64,000 bases of DNA from Steromphala cineraria. Taxonomy: Eukaryota; Mollusca; Gastropoda; Trochida; Trochidae. Below are positions 11,337 through 24,274 of the stretch, piece by piece. The stretch is from positions 60,649,227 to 60,713,226 of the forward strand of contig OU744732.1 of the NCBI GenBank assembly GCA_916613615.1. The letters are read 5' to 3'. Position numbers and translations under genes: made by a program. The notes beneath the pieces were generated by a model. It made no database searches. It saw only the letters and a list, made by a program, of their open reading frames with translations, and was not told the origin of the DNA. The stretch's first letter is position 1. Every line of letters begins with the position of its first letter.

Positions 11337-12190
11337 AGCGTTTGTTTGCGGGACACCCCAAAAGCAGAGCAGCCCCGAAACTTGGGGTTTCGCCTTACCC
11401 TGTTCCGCCTTCTACAAGCCTCAGCATATTGGGCATTTTCTTGTGACCCTGACTTTTGACACTCAAGGTCACGCAATCAATGAATACATTTCATTGATTA
11501 TAACATTAATGTAACGAATTAAAGTGTTAAAAGTTCAAATAATCCATTTTCTCAATATATGTTGACCTTGCTGTGACCTTGACCTTGGACCTTGAAAGTG
11601 AACATGTCATTGTAATTCCCCAAGTGTGTAAACACTTATATATGTTCATGAGTTCTGAAAAGCTTAATGGGATTAAGTTATATCCAAATTAGTTGCACAT
11701 TTGAATAACACAGATCTCATGACTTTGACCGTTGACCTTCAAGGTTACACAGTCAATGAACACTTTTCATTGAGGATAACAATCATCATAAACGTGTTCA
11801 TTGTCAAAATAAAGCATTTTCGCAAAACCATGCTAAAGTAGTGACCTTGCTGTGACCTTGACCTTGGACAGATTGTAGCCAAAACCTTTTCAAATTTTTT
11901 TACTTTTCCAATGATGATACATACCAAGTTAGAGCTTCATAGCACAGAATCTTTTCAAGTTATCGCGGTTACAAGGATTTTTTTAGTGATTTTATAGCTC
12001 GTGACCTTGACCTTTGACCTTGAAAGTGAACATGTCAAAATCGTTCCCCCGATTTATTAGCAATAAGTTATGAATACAAGTTCTGGAAAGCTTAGTAGAA
12101 AAAAGTTATAGTCATTAGTATGAGTGAGGCGGCGGCGGAAACTGCACAAAACTGAAAGCAGCCCCGTCCTTAGACGTGGCTGCTAAATAA
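11337..12190 (+). mobile_element. TGACCTTG-rich tandem element with GCAGCCCC hairpin ends
   Basis: Units of roughly 280 bp carry clusters of TGACCTTG (near 11570-11600, 11845-11870 and 12000-12025) and a GAAAGTGAACATGTCA segment present at least twice. The left boundary region holds AGCAGCCCCGAAACTTGGGG. The right boundary holds a strong hairpin, GCAGCCCCGTC and GACGTGGCTGC around a four-base loop (about 12158-12183). Repeats rich in GTGACCTTGACCTT are widespread in mollusc DNA. A terminal hairpin plus tandem units again suggests a non-autonomous rolling-circle-type element, but no diagnostic CTRR end is clear. The 60-codon frame inside is incidental. Confidence 0.55.
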
Positions 12191-13100
12191 TCCATTTCAA
12201 TGATAGAAGCTACAGAACAACCATTAATAAACATTCAGGATTTGAACGTTTCCAGTTTCCTGTTTAACATAAACTGAGTCCTAAAAATAAGAAAAAAAAC
12301 TTCCTAACATTTCAAACGATAGTTTATAATGAGACATAACACAGTCAGGGGATGGCCAACCAAGCTTAAAATTGATCGGTGGAATTATGGCATTAATGAA
12401 TCATATAAGATTCTTCTGAGCATAAAACAAACTCTCGAGCTTAAAATTAAAGTGTCAATATTTTGTTTCTATTAGAAAGTAAACATTTAAAAAAACCAAT
12501 CCGTTTTGGGGATGCGGTCGGTTACAATAAGGTAAATAACGGTAAATGACGTAACATAATGATAAACATGAACTTGTACTCGTGCTGAAACAATATTGTC
12601 TCTCTGAGCAAACTCTACATGTTTAAATAGTTAACTGCCTTTGTCAAACTGCATGGGTACTATTCTTCTTTATCAATTTTGCGTACAAATACTAACTATT
12701 TGTTTTCCACAATTAAAATCTGTATCCGAGTAACAAGCAAAAGACCTAGTTAACATTCACACTTTGTATAATCTTAAGCTAAAGAAAACATCTGGCAACA
12801 ATTGCATAGGCAGATTCCACAGGGCTTTAAGCACAGATCTCAGGACTATTGATTCTAGGAACTGCATAGCTGTGGGGTTCATTAAAGCAAATCCTTGGGT
12901 TAGAGGTGGTCAAATATTTGAAAAATACTGTAAAACTAGCATTTTATAACGTTATGTTTTTGTTGATATCTCATTCGTGAAATCTGTCTTTCAACATGTT
13001 ATACCTCCTTAAGATTGCATGAACTGATTTTGTTTACATAAACTGGACAAAAACAATAAGGGATCATTAAGATATTTAATAACTCCAAAGCTGTTAACAC
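12191..13100. other. AT-rich stretch without recognised gene
   Basis: A 61-codon plus frame (12764-12949) has no recognisable motif. No structured RNA or repeat partner was noticed. Confidence 0.4.
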
Positions 13101-13114
13101 AAGTTGACAAGGTT

Positions 13115-13530
13115 CTAAGATAATGAAAACAAGAGGACATAGTCATCAACATCCCCCGCCAATTTTGTTTGTATAATTGCTCCCAAAATTTCCCGATAGT
13201 GCAAAATCACAGAACAAGGGCCAAAACATCGTAAAGAAATAATTGCATGCTTCTGATTTTTGAACTCCATCATAACATTGATACCCCGAAGACACATAGC
13301 AAATTTTGGTACCCTATCTTACATAGTTTCTGAGAAAACGTGTCCCCGTTGAATGTAATCTCTAACAGAGCAAAAAACGTAGAACAAGGGCAATAACTCT
13401 GTAAATATTAAATCCGCGTTTCTGATTTTGATACCCGAGAGACACACAGCATAACCCGTTGCATGCTTTATCACTATATTTTGCTCAATAATGAACGGAT
13501 CAATTTCTTCATAATTTTTCATAATTTTCC
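13115..13530 (-). repeat. Two imperfect tandem units of about 185 bp
   Basis: Two neighbouring blocks share the order AGAACAAGGGC, CTTCTGATTTT or TTTCTGATTTT, GATACCC, then GAGACACA or AAGACACA, followed by a TTTCTGAGAAAA-like end. The first unit is about 13195-13345 and the second about 13370-13510. The 60- and 67-codon minus frames are translations of these two units and resemble each other for that reason. The family is unclassified. Confidence 0.6.
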
Positions 13531-15124
13531 TTTGAGCACAACTTTCGTATGCTTACATGTATCATGATTTCTAAGATGAACATATATAACTGAATAAAAT
13601 CGATTAACAAATCCAAAAGAATGTGAACAAAAACAAACAGGCATATTTCAACAAAGTTTCATTGAATTAAAGGTTAGTTTCCGAAATAATTGGCACAATA
13701 AGATAATCCTCTCTTTTTGATTCGTATTTTAGATGTAGAGCTAAGATTTGTTTCATGGTTGCGATCGAAGACACCCCCATAATGTACAATGATGCCCCAT
13801 CAATAGCACTTAATGTCAGTGTCAATTGCATGTTTCGGAGAGTTACGAAATGTGGTTATTTTTAATGTGTTAAACCTGTTATTTGTCGTATTCATCACCT
13901 AAGTCGAAATTTGAGGTTGACATGTTAAAAATATAATTTAAATACATCAAACCGCTGTTACATTTGCAAGTGCATTTCAAATCGATCATTACAGTAAAAT
14001 GAACTTCATAACTTCATTTTCACAACCACTAGAGTGTTAAGAAAGAAAGGTGCAGATGGTCGTTGATTCCATTAAAACAGACGTGAGGTGGTTAGATACA
14101 AGAATTTGATGTTAATGGTTTTCTCGCCTTACAATGTTTTTGCATGTGATACCGATCATCTTTCATCTGTTAATACAACAGTGGAAGCATTGTACTTCAG
14201 TATTGACATTTGTATATCAATTCGACGTTCACTAGCTAACTATTTAGCCTTTAGATCTTAATTCGTTTTATTCAGTCAGTCCACCTTGATCTAGGTTTGG
14301 TAAGTAGGATTTAACGTATCATATTATTATCAATTTGACACCAAAACTTATATTATGGGATTTTTTGACACTTCAGATTAGCTGATAACTCCTTTGATTA
14401 TGCTGATGGATTATGCTGTCTTGTTCAGTGTTCAGTTTTATCTATGCGTGTAGCATTTCCTTATTTTCCCCCTCCAGCTAAAACCATAATTTATCCTTCT
14501 TTCCGATGGAATCATCATGGTGTGGGAAAACAATATCTGATAATGACATTCAATATATGCTTTTATTTCATAATTGTCTATTCATGTCAAATGCAATATA
14601 TTTAACTAATTTGTGTCTTAAAGTCGGTTTCACCACAACACTTTTGCACTCGAGCACGAGGCTACCGCAAGACAAACTACTGATCAATTACAGTTTTATG
14701 TGGACAGTTATCTTATTTCCAGAGAATTACATGTTACATCAGTATAGCATAAATAATGTTCATGCGTTTTATTTCCATGGTTGATCTTAGGAACGACATC
14801 AATAGTCTCACATAGTTGTGGTGAAATGCATAATGCTTATAGTTGTGAAATTCTTCTTATTAAAATACATGTATCAGTAAATTTGGCAACGTTAAAAAAT
14901 CATTTAACAGTACAGAAAGTAATTTCTTCAAGCTAAGATGACTTCAATTCAATCTGCCAGTTTGTATAATGATCCAACAGTTTGGAACTTTCCACATTAA
15001 AATGATTTATGCCACACTTATTTAGTATTAAACTCTATGATTTAACGTCGTCTTACAATTCATGGTTTAAACTATGCGAAATCATGTAAATAGTTGAATA
15101 AATATTGATTAAAAGAGTATATAT
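13531..15124. other. AT-rich stretch without recognised gene
   Basis: The longest frame is a 92-codon plus frame (14506-14784) with no domain, no convincing splice context and no repeat partner. I see nothing else to annotate. Confidence 0.4.
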
Positions 15125-15510
15125 ATGTGAGCTATGTCAGTGTGAGAGATTTCTCGCTTTGTAACTTTATTTTGCGATAGATTGAACAATAATCAACTAC
15201 ACTAACAAGATATGAACTTCGGGTGGCTTTTCGATATCGAAGGAGACATTGCCACTGTAAAATGATAACAGTTACATACCGAAAACATCGTAAAGAGCCG
15301 GTTTTCCTAACCGACGCCGTGACGCGAGGTAAGCGTTCGATTTCCTCAAAGGGAGATAATCGTGTTTCAAAGGGAGGTAATAGGTTCCTACTTTTCTCAC
15401 CGCAGTGAAAATATGGATTATATTTTCACTGCAGTGAAAATATGACTTTCTACTGCTTTTCTTGAAATATGGATTATATTTTCACTTTATAACCCTATAC
15501 TTCATTGCTA
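15125..15510 (+). repeat. Dispersed repeat with GCAGTGAAAATAT palindromes, copy 1
   Basis: The block is repeated in inverted orientation at about 51420-51830. Shared stretches are GAAGTTCATATCTTG (in complement), TTCGATATCGAA, GATTTCCTCAAA and AGGTAATAGGTT. It contains the perfect palindrome TATTTTCACTGCAGTGAAAA plus TA at 15420-15441, and a second inverted GGATTATATTTTCAC motif near 15470. Moderate divergence and indels indicate an old copy. The 61-codon frame is not conserved as protein. Confidence 0.7.
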
Positions 15511-16979
15511 ATTATATGATAAATGGCATTATTCTGATTTAACAAACGTACGTTACTAAGCATGACAGTAGTAGAAACATAGTGAGAACATTCTTTATTA
15601 CAATATAATGTCATACATTTGTTATACCTGGTTGACAGACCGGTCTTCATCACACATGGCAGAATATAGTATTAACTGATACACATTGACATGATGATAC
15701 ACATGATGTTATTTTGATATAGATGATGGAGGTAAAGCTCGAGTGAATGTCAAGATCAAGATACGAAACACGAAGATTAGTTTCGTACTTATGCTAGTAA
15801 CTACTGAAATAATGCCCCAAAAAGTCTTCGTTCTTGTCATTGTTAATTTGCACTTTGTCCTTAGCTTGCAACATCTAATGAGTATTGATTTAGCGGATTG
15901 TAAGAAGGAAGGTGCTAAGCTGTCGTCATAGGACTACATGCAGTTCCATTATCAATGAAATCCTAAAATTGGCAAAAAGAATACTTGCACTGAAATTTTG
16001 GTATAATCGACTACAACAGATAGGAGAACAACCCTTGCGCAAGAATAGCCTATCGGCATCTTTATCTCAATAAGAATTAATTGAAAAAGGACAAAATTTT
16101 AATTGGAGATTGGAGATAAATGACACTAATCCAAAGAAAAGTATCAGAAATATTTCAAGGAATCTCTAGAATATAATCAAGGGCAAATACAGACAAAGAA
16201 AATGGTTGTTAGTCGCTTTCTTCAAACTATCATTTTGACTCATATTGAATTTACTGATATGATACTGAAAACTTCAAAAGGGTTTCGAAGATGTCAGAAT
16301 AATAAAAGAAAGACGGCGGCATTAGGCAGCTATATGAAATCATTCAATGATAGAGAGATAAACATTAACTATGTCGACACAGATGTTGATCTTAGACACA
16401 ATTTGATATAGTGATACGTTAATTTTCATGAAAAGGGTATTAACTAGCAACCATTAACCCTGTTGTAGTATGGAGACCAAAGTTAAGCTGTTTTGGATTT
16501 GATTTATCCGTAATTCTGTCACGTGGAAAACAACCTGATGTTTCCATTTGGCCTCAGAGATGATTCACAGGAACTTAAATGATCCTTGCTTCTATAAATC
16601 ACTTTCTCATTACCATTTCATAGCAATGCTGCAATACATTAGCATGATGTGCGTCTTGTAAACCTTCCAACAAAAATTGAACTTTTAGCCTTTTCGTTTA
16701 TTAATAGAAATTGTACGAAACAAAAAGGTATATTTAAGTTTAAAATTGTATATATTGAGTGCAAACATTAATTGAAAGCATTTAATCATCGTTCACTTCG
16801 ACTTCCGTAACTTTAACTGCACTTTACAACAGAGAGTAAAACAATCAATAAATCTCTTTTCAATACAAAATCCATCAAATGTGATTAAAGAATATACATG
16901 ATACATTTGATGTTGAGGTCGATGTTATATGTTATATATTTGTAGTTTCTCAATTCCAATTTGACATATTTGAACTAAT
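15511..16979. other. AT-rich stretch without recognised gene
   Basis: Only frames of 62-69 codons without motifs are present. I could not assign repeats or RNA genes. Confidence 0.4.
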
Positions 16980-16984
16980 GTTAG

Positions 16985-17105
16985 ATCGCTCATTACTGGA
17001 GGGGCTTGTCCTCCTTAAGTAGTCGCAGGTTTCACCAAAATGCATAGCGCCAATAGTGTTGCAGGTTTCCTCCCTGAAATAATACTAGCAGCCATGTATA
17101 CATGA
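16985..17105 (+). repeat. Fragment of a GGTTTCC-type dispersed repeat
   Basis: A CGCAGGTTTCACC, ATGCAT, GTGTTGC, CCTCCCTG, ATAATACTAGCAGCC series parallels about 46055-46135 in direct orientation. It resembles fragments of short interspersed repeats common in invertebrates, but the ends are not visible. Confidence 0.4.
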
Positions 17106-17109
17106 AATA

Positions 17110-18399
17110 GCCTTGGAAACGGCACTAAATCCTAATTTACCTCAACCCAACACCCTAGATTTACAATTAAAGCTTGATTCACTATGAATTGAATCCTTAT
17201 AAATAGAATCTGAACTATTTGAAAAATATGTTTTTAAGTACTATATTTAATTGGATGCCATATTTATTTACATGTTACACATCGGGATAAGCTTGTGTGT
17301 TTTATTATCTTCTTTTTATATATTTTCTGCTTACAGTATATAAACTTAACGCCTGTAGTAGAATGATGCAATGATATCTTTAATTTATTTGTTCACGCAA
17401 AATGTCTGTATCAACGGACTGAATTTATGAGAAGTAGACACTTATTTGAATTCAAATTGCATGACAATGATTATATGAATCCGACTGATTGAGCTCCATT
17501 TCGTCACAGTTTTGAGCTCAAAAAGCTCAATAAGGATGTATTTGATGGGATGTTTTGTACGTTAGCAAACCTGATTGCTGATAGGAAACCTGACTGAGAC
17601 AAAAAAATGACAAGTGCGCCATACTTAATTTGCAGCCATCAATGGTGTAATATTCCATGAACATATTGGCATCACAAATCATGAATATTCCGACAGTGCA
17701 AGATTGAACAAAAAAACTGTTAGATTTATGAAGATTTGGAAGAAACTCTTTGCCGCAAAACATGATGGAATTACTGGTGTCAACATGACCCTAGCAGTGT
17801 GGTGTGAAAAGAAAATATTATTTTTTTGTTTTTTTGTGCAACCACTTGCAACATTTTTTTGTTGCACCAAATAGTGTGAATAGTCAGACGTACACATTGT
17901 TAAATCATATCTGAAGTTCAATTCATACATTCATCGGTTAGGATTAGGAAAGAAGATCCTGAAGGTCCTAAATTATGCAGGTAAACTTTGAATACACAAA
18001 CGCAATAAGCAAGATGATTTAGATTGTAGTGTATCTTGTGAACAGTTTTGCAAGCAGTTTGCAAGAATGCAACAACATGATTCTTAGAATGCTCAATGGT
18101 TCAGGAAATTACCAAATGATATCGAGACAGAAAGTAGTAATAACTGAAGAAGACAATCAAAACTTAGATTTACCTTAAAGTTTACCATTTGATGAATTTG
18201 CATTGTTTTCCATGTACACGATATATCAAAATTTCTAACGTTAAGGTACTTGCTATCTCTGAATTGACATAACTGTGTTTTGTAATAACAGGACATATAA
18301 GCAAACTGTCACTGTTCTTTTTATGACAAGATTTGTATGACTTTTGCTCATTTATTCCGCTTTGATACAAGATATGTTTCTTAACATCTCAGCAAAGTC
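17110..18399. other. AT-rich stretch without recognised gene
   Basis: Overlapping minus frames of 62-83 codons show no known domain. A small GTGCAAC/GTTGCAC inverted repeat lies near 17838-17867 beside poly-T runs. Nothing further was recognised. Confidence 0.4.
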
Positions 18400-18419
18400 T
18401 TAAATTTGTCTTTTAAGAA

Positions 18420-19290
18420 ACTGCCAAATTGATTGTTTTTTAGAAATTAAGAAGGGTGGCTTTGTTTAAAGATATAGCATTGTCCTGTATTGTTTTCGAT
18501 TTTGACAAAATAAGACCATTGTCATAAATCTGTCTTAGAAGTCCAGAAAATGTTTAACCATTCTCTCTTTATTTCTGTGAGCAAGTTCATTGAATAGGCT
18601 ATATGATCAGAATAGAAATGGAACTCAATATATTCAGTTTGTTACAGTCAATAAACCTATATTTAATCTAATGTTTTCTGCCTTAGGATAAACACATATG
18701 TAAGTATTAGAGATAATAAAGAAATACAATATTCGCTAACTAGTTAGGGACTGAAGATTTAGGAGAATAAGACGAAATCACATTGATGAATGACAATATT
18801 GGAAAAACCAACATGTTCGTTTATAATTTTGTTAAATCAATTTTATAGATAACCCAACCATGAGTGACCATGAAATAAAAGGTACAAAATAACCCTTTTC
18901 TCATAGATGCATACAGAACGGGGTTACAGTTAAACCCTTCTTACCCTTAAAAAGCTTAAGATGATTTATTGAATAAGATATCCAAACCAAAGTTATTCAA
19001 CAAGAAAAAACCTATTGACCCCAGAGTTTATTATATGACGTTACGAGAGAGTGCTATATCTGAGGCTGCCTGACCAAGCTTGAAATTAGTGTCCTGAAAT
19101 ATGACTCAAATAAATCAAGTTAGTTCTTGCGCAATGGGATGCAAACCGTTCATGGTTTTATAGAGGTACGATATAACCATCGGGAGCCGGATTTAGATTA
19201 CAAAGGAAGTTTACATAACTTAACAAATGTTAGGTTACCTTATTTTGATTTCGACGAGCAAGCATCAATAAACTTAATGTTGTATCATTA
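18420..19290 (+). repeat. Dispersed block duplicated at 32.5-34.9 kb
   Basis: About 18440-18770 resembles 32520-32900 (shared TTTCTGTGAGCAAGTTC and AAAGAAATACAATATT). About 18915-19290 resembles 34505-34870 (shared ACAGTTAAACCCTTCTT, GTTACGAGAGAGTGCTATAT and ACCGTTCATGGTTTTATAG). All are direct orientation, but the spacing differs by more than 1 kb: the right-hand version is interrupted by other repeats, including a TTAA-MITE. No protein was recognised. Confidence 0.65.
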
Positions 19291-20010
19291 TGCATTTATA
19301 CGTTAATATGTTTAAGGTTTTTGCTTTTCATCACATAAGAAATGCAATGTTAAAAGCAACTCTTGAAGATTGCCGTGTATTACTGCTGGTTCTGATCATT
19401 CACACTCAACATTATTTTCTTGATGGGATTGTGAACTTGAAAGGGATTATTAACGTAATATTAAATGCTTTTCAATCTTTCAATCATTACGTTTCATTTA
19501 AGTATACTGGTGTCTTTCCGCCGAAAATATCATACCCTATTTAAAACAGGAAGCGCAACACTGTTTTGACAATGTCACTTATGCAGGATTTGCTAAGGTC
19601 AGTTTGTATTTTGGACCAAAAAGGTACCAAAGACTCCATCTTAATTTTCAAAAATGTTTTTCACTTTGTACATGGCTTTTTGAAGTTAGCTTTCATTTTA
19701 TGGTGTAAAAACATAACGTTTTCAATTAATCAATCAGTTTTCCTCAAGTCTGCTTGTCCTCAGGAACATGTTTGGATGTTTTTATATTGTTTCAATAATA
19801 AATAGTTAAATTGTAATGTATCATCCATGTTATAACATAGTATGACTTATAACGTTTATATTGAACATCCTCCTTAACAACTGAAATTTCGAATCAAGTT
19901 GCTGCAGAACAAAATTGGTTTATTGGAGTCGTATTTCAGGCATCTAGTTTCAAGCTTGGTTTTTTTGCAACCCTATATATAGCAGTCTCTTATATATTCT
20001 TTTCTCAGAG
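19025..20010. repeat. About 1-kb unit bounded by inverted repeats
   Basis: About 19035-19120 (containing CCAAGCTTGAAAT and GTCCTGAAATATGACTC) pairs in inverted orientation with about 19900-19990 (GAGTCGTATTTCAGGC, TTTCAAGCTTGG and TATATAGCAGTCTC). This leaves some 780 bp between the arms. The frames of 84 and 79 codons between the arms have no domain. This could be a decayed MITE or foldback element nested in the dispersed block. Confidence 0.5.
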
Positions 20011-20814
20011 GATCAATACACCAGAAGAAGCTTCAATGTTATTGAAGGCTATAACTATTCGCAATCACATAATGTACAAACTTGTCTCTTTCTTAACAGA
20101 TGTATGTAATTATGACACTAACTTGATTAATATTTTAAATGTAAAAATGCATAAGCCCCCTCTATGAACTTATCAAATGTAATCAAATATTGAAATAAGA
20201 CTGGAATAATGGGTATATGTTGTGACTGATGGAGCAGGATGTTGTACTAGTCGTAGGTTTAAGGAATGGTGTGATAGAAATATTTGGCCTCTTCTATCTT
20301 ATAATGCGGGGAACGTCAGTTTATCAGACTATTAGATACATGTATATTCAACTATATCAGTTCTTTCAATGCAGTATTTCATTTAAGTAATTTCGTATGG
20401 GAAAGAATGTGCAAATGAATATCAGCTCTTAATAGAATGTTTTTAAAGGGATTTATGGTTTGCAGATCGATTACAGATAACACAAATGATCATATAACCA
20501 ACTTTGATGACACTTTTCAATGTAACATCAAAACATGGAAGATATGATTTCCCATTTTTATTTCATGGCAAAAGAAAATTGATTATTAAGTTATAAGGAC
20601 GACAAGAGTAATTCTATGGATGAACAAATTCTTTATTTGGGTTGGCTACTGTCTTTCGTCCATTGAAATGCTCTTGTCTTCCTTCTACCATCAACTTCTA
20701 GAATGCTACTCAAACAGCTTGTTTAGTTATGTTTATTGATTACGGTATGAACACTTGGAAATTTGTAATTCATATCAAACTTGAAGTATTGATAATATCA
20801 TAAAATACAAGATT
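20011..20814. other. AT-rich stretch without recognised gene
   Basis: No frame above 60 codons, structured RNA or repeat partner was recognised. Confidence 0.4.
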
Positions 20815-21880
20815 ATTTCTAAGAACATATTCCAAAATGGTGAACTAAACTAGTTTCCAAAAGAAACACTACAAACCATATCACAAGACAAGTCACTTCA
20901 CGGGTGATTGAAATGACACAAACGCAAAACATAATTTTTCCAGAAGTTAACTTACTTTGAAGTAATGAAATGTAACTTTATTTTTCGTTTTTGCAAAAGG
21001 AATGCCTTGATAAAACGAGCCAATATAAATGTCCTTAACCAGGAAATCGAATTAAAACATCCTTCAGCTAAGACACGGTAACACATTATTGTCAAATAAA
21101 GTGAACTATGTTGACATAACAGTTTTTATTAATTTCTTTGATGTCTCACAGTAGCCATACACTACCACAAGCACAGTTTACGTTTGTATAAATATTGTAA
21201 GATTTGTATAAAATAAAATATCCATTAAATGAATGCGAGTAACATGAATTCATTTTGAAAAATAAACTAAAGTAACCATTATTCATTGTTTCTTTTATAC
21301 AGGAGATGGTGTTTGGTGTATGTTTACGTGTTTGAAATAAGTCCATCGATACGATATATTTTAGATAAATAAGACAAGCTTGGATTAATGATAGCTTTAA
21401 GCCATTTGCAAGTGACATTTCAAGTATATATTTTCAAATCTTTTATTTCTTATTATTTTTTTCTCCATTTTTGGGCGCAATTGGATTAGAATAGATGAAC
21501 TTCCGGGAAACAATATGTTTAAAATATCAACTCTTTGGAGTTACGAAATCCTCTACACTCGGTCTGACCTCATACCTGTAGGTTGCGTGATTTTTTGCCA
21601 GTTTAGTGCGGTCGAAACCCAGTCATAAGAAGACAAGTCACATCATCCCCCTTAGCGGTGATCATGTTTAAATAGTGTGGTTCCAAGGAGTTACATGCCC
21701 CTAGTTACTGTTCAATCAGCTTAAGGCTTGATTGGTTGCCTGTTCACACATCATAACTTACTGGACTGTCGGTGGACTCAGTGAAGTTGAAACAAATTCA
21801 ATCTCCAAAGAGTTAATATTTTGAAAGTTTATTCCTCGGATCTGGGAAGATTCAAACCAGACTGAGTTAAGGCGAAAGAA
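20815..21880 (+). repeat. Dispersed repeat related to 7.6-8.05 kb
   Basis: Three sub-blocks (about 20815-20900, 21530-21730 and 21780-21880) are related to 7600-8050, the middle one inverted and the others direct. The inverted pair ACTCTTTGGAGTTAC (near 21530) and TCTCCAAAGAGTT (near 21803) is visible locally, so part of the unit folds back on itself. The 90-codon minus frame between the sub-blocks (21146-21418) has no recognisable motif. Confidence 0.5.
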
Positions 21881-22360
21881 ATGATTCACAAGTAAGATCA
21901 CCATAGTTCATGTTGCATGTTTAAGTACATGACCTCATGTGGGACTAAAGTATCTAATTCTATTAGCCTCAGTGCAGATAAGTTAGTAAGGTCTGTAATT
22001 ATGAAACAAGAAAAAGCACTCCTACTTTACGCCCGAAGTGGTGCAAAGTTTCAAAGTACAGCAATTAACTCCTGGCGACAAGATCTGCTTCTAATAGTAC
22101 TCTTTGAACAAATGACATTGTGAAACCAGCCACCAATGTTTAATTTTCAGATTGTCTTGTGATAAAACTGGTAACATAGAATTGATTATTTAATATGTAA
22201 TTATGCATTTGTAGTACATATACATGTATATGATTTCGAAATGTTACTCAAAGGAAATCATTATGTTTTACAGTTCACTTTTGTAAACATTACAGCCTTC
22301 TTCATCATGAACTATGGTCGTCCTATACTACCAATTCCCTCACTTTTGCAGGCTAACCTG

Positions 22361-22642
22361 TAATTAATAATAATAATAATAATAGCTTTCTTATACCCCG
22401 CATATATCCATGAAATAAAAGCATTATTACTCTTGAGGGATAGTATTTTCGGTGCCGCCGATTTGTTCAGGTATCCATTTGTACAGCTGGGTGAACTGAG
22501 TGCAATGTGGATAAAGTGTCTTGCCCAGGGACACAACACAGAATAAGACCCAAGTAAAAAATTGTTGGTGTCTCCACCGGGATTCGAACCCGGGTCTCTG
22601 GCGTGAGAGGCAAGCATGCTAACCACTACACCACTGTGCTCC
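22361..22642 (-). mobile_element. tRNA-derived SINE, copy 1
   Basis: Read on the minus strand, the element starts with a tRNA-like head (22642 to about 22567). It has an A-box-like TGGTGTAGTGG and a perfect B box GGTTCGAATCC (22580-22590). The anticodon-loop region CTCTCAC would correspond to CUC if this were a glutamate tRNA. A body with GGGCAAGACACTTTATCCAC and CACCCAGCTG follows, ending in an (ATT)n tail (22361-22386). This is a RNA polymerase III SINE that depends on LINE machinery. The tRNA head is too divergent in its acceptor arm to be a functional tRNA gene. The 112-codon frame across it is a translation artefact. Confidence 0.85.
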
Positions 22643-22679
22643 ATAAACACAGTCAGGAAAGGCCTTAGCTAACGCCACT

Positions 22680-24270
22680 TTAACCATTATTTCTACACTA
22701 CAAAACTTTTTGACTTGACATCACATCAGTAATTGTTATCGAATACTTAGATTACAAATGAATTATAAGAAAACTGTGCCTTTAAAAAACATTTTTTCCT
22801 ATTATAGCTCTTGATAAAACACTAAATTTCATAAAAAGCATCCCATTAATCGGCATTCTAGAAGTTGATGTGAAAACTTATTTTATTGTTAATAAAACAA
22901 ATTATTCTGTGATGGCATAAATTGATTATCCATGACATATTGTTCCTTATTTATCTACGATTAGTGAATACTACTTATAATTTCATATTACTCATTTATT
23001 GTCATTTTGTTCATTAATTTTAGGATTAAAGTATGAAACTGATTAATAAAGATTGTCATGCTCATAGTGAGAGTATCTTTGACCATTTAAGAGCAATGAA
23101 AGTAATAATGTTATTGGTTGAAAGTAAAAGTGTAAAATGAAGTACATTGTAATAACCGTTACTCTCATACTTACACTTATTATCTTATCAAACACGTATA
23201 CCTACATTCGTATCTAAACACCAGACAACAAAATTTAAATGAATTAAACTTGTTCAATCTCTATGAATACTTATAATTTCAAATTTTGCTGTTTATAACC
23301 GAGGTTTTCTCCTTCAATTATTGGAGATAAATTAAAAGTGTTTTGTTAGCTTGACAACGAGGAATGTTTTAGGATTAAGAAAACAGATTAGTAATTTTCT
23401 ACACGTCAGGAAAATATCATTTGCCATAATAAGTTCGCTTGGAATAAATGGAGTTGTCATTTATTTGGATTTTTTCCATCGTAAAAACTTGCACACACAT
23501 AACAAAACATGTTAAGCATAGAGAGAGTTAAGATAAACCAAAGTGTTATTTACATTACTATACATATCATAATGTAGTTAATATCTTGCTTTGATGACAT
23601 TTAAAGTTTTTTAAAACAGAGTTTGTAGTGTCAAGTATTTAATAAATATTAATTGTTAAATTTTAGAAATAAGATTTACCAATTCAATATATTCTCTCTG
23701 AGAATGCATGTTATGGTCACAAACTTTCAAAAAAAGAATGATAAGAACAAATATTGATCGACCATACATTCTTGCCATATTCATGGACAAAGGCATGGTA
23801 CAACTTGCATCTAAATAATCTGGTCATTGAAGATGATGTGTATCCTTTAAAGTAATAGTTATGCTTTTTCTATTTACAGACAATTCATAAGCAAGGAAAC
23901 TAGGTTCAAGTTCAAAGGTGAGCACATGCTTAACCTTGATAAATGAGTTTTGCAAATCTGCTCAGATGAACTGATTTAGATTCACTTCTGTCTGTTATTT
24001 ACCATGCAGATGATGTTTCTTGTAAATGTAAATAATTAGTGTCTATTTTTACTTCACAAAAATCATCTTTAGATTTGTAAATTTGGGATATGTCTTGTGC
24101 CTCTGTTAGTGTTATTGTATTATTGTATAAGTAATATTGTATAAGTATTCCACTGACATTATCTAATGGATTATTTTCAAACAAATTTAATCAATGAATA
24201 CCTGGACACATGAGGAAGTCATCTTAAAACGATGCAATCAAGTTTGCAGCAGCTATTAATTTTCTCAACT
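22680..24270. other. AT-rich stretch; contains one fragment of the inverted-repeat family
   Basis: About 23395-23470 resembles 1010-1090 in direct orientation (CTACACGTCAGGAAAATATC compared with GTAGACGTCGGAAAATAACA). Otherwise only a 61-codon minus frame without motif is seen. Confidence 0.45.
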
Positions 24271-24274
24271 GTAA

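Noticed and set aside
22567..22642. Glutamate-type tRNA gene on the minus strand
   Set aside because: Boxes A and B are good, but the acceptor stem does not pair properly and a SINE body and (ATT)n tail follow directly.
22312..22650. A 112-codon frame containing VVSMLASHARDPGSNPGGDTN
   Set aside because: This peptide is the well-known translation artefact of tRNA-derived SINE heads; the related frame at 44455-44637 has the same origin.
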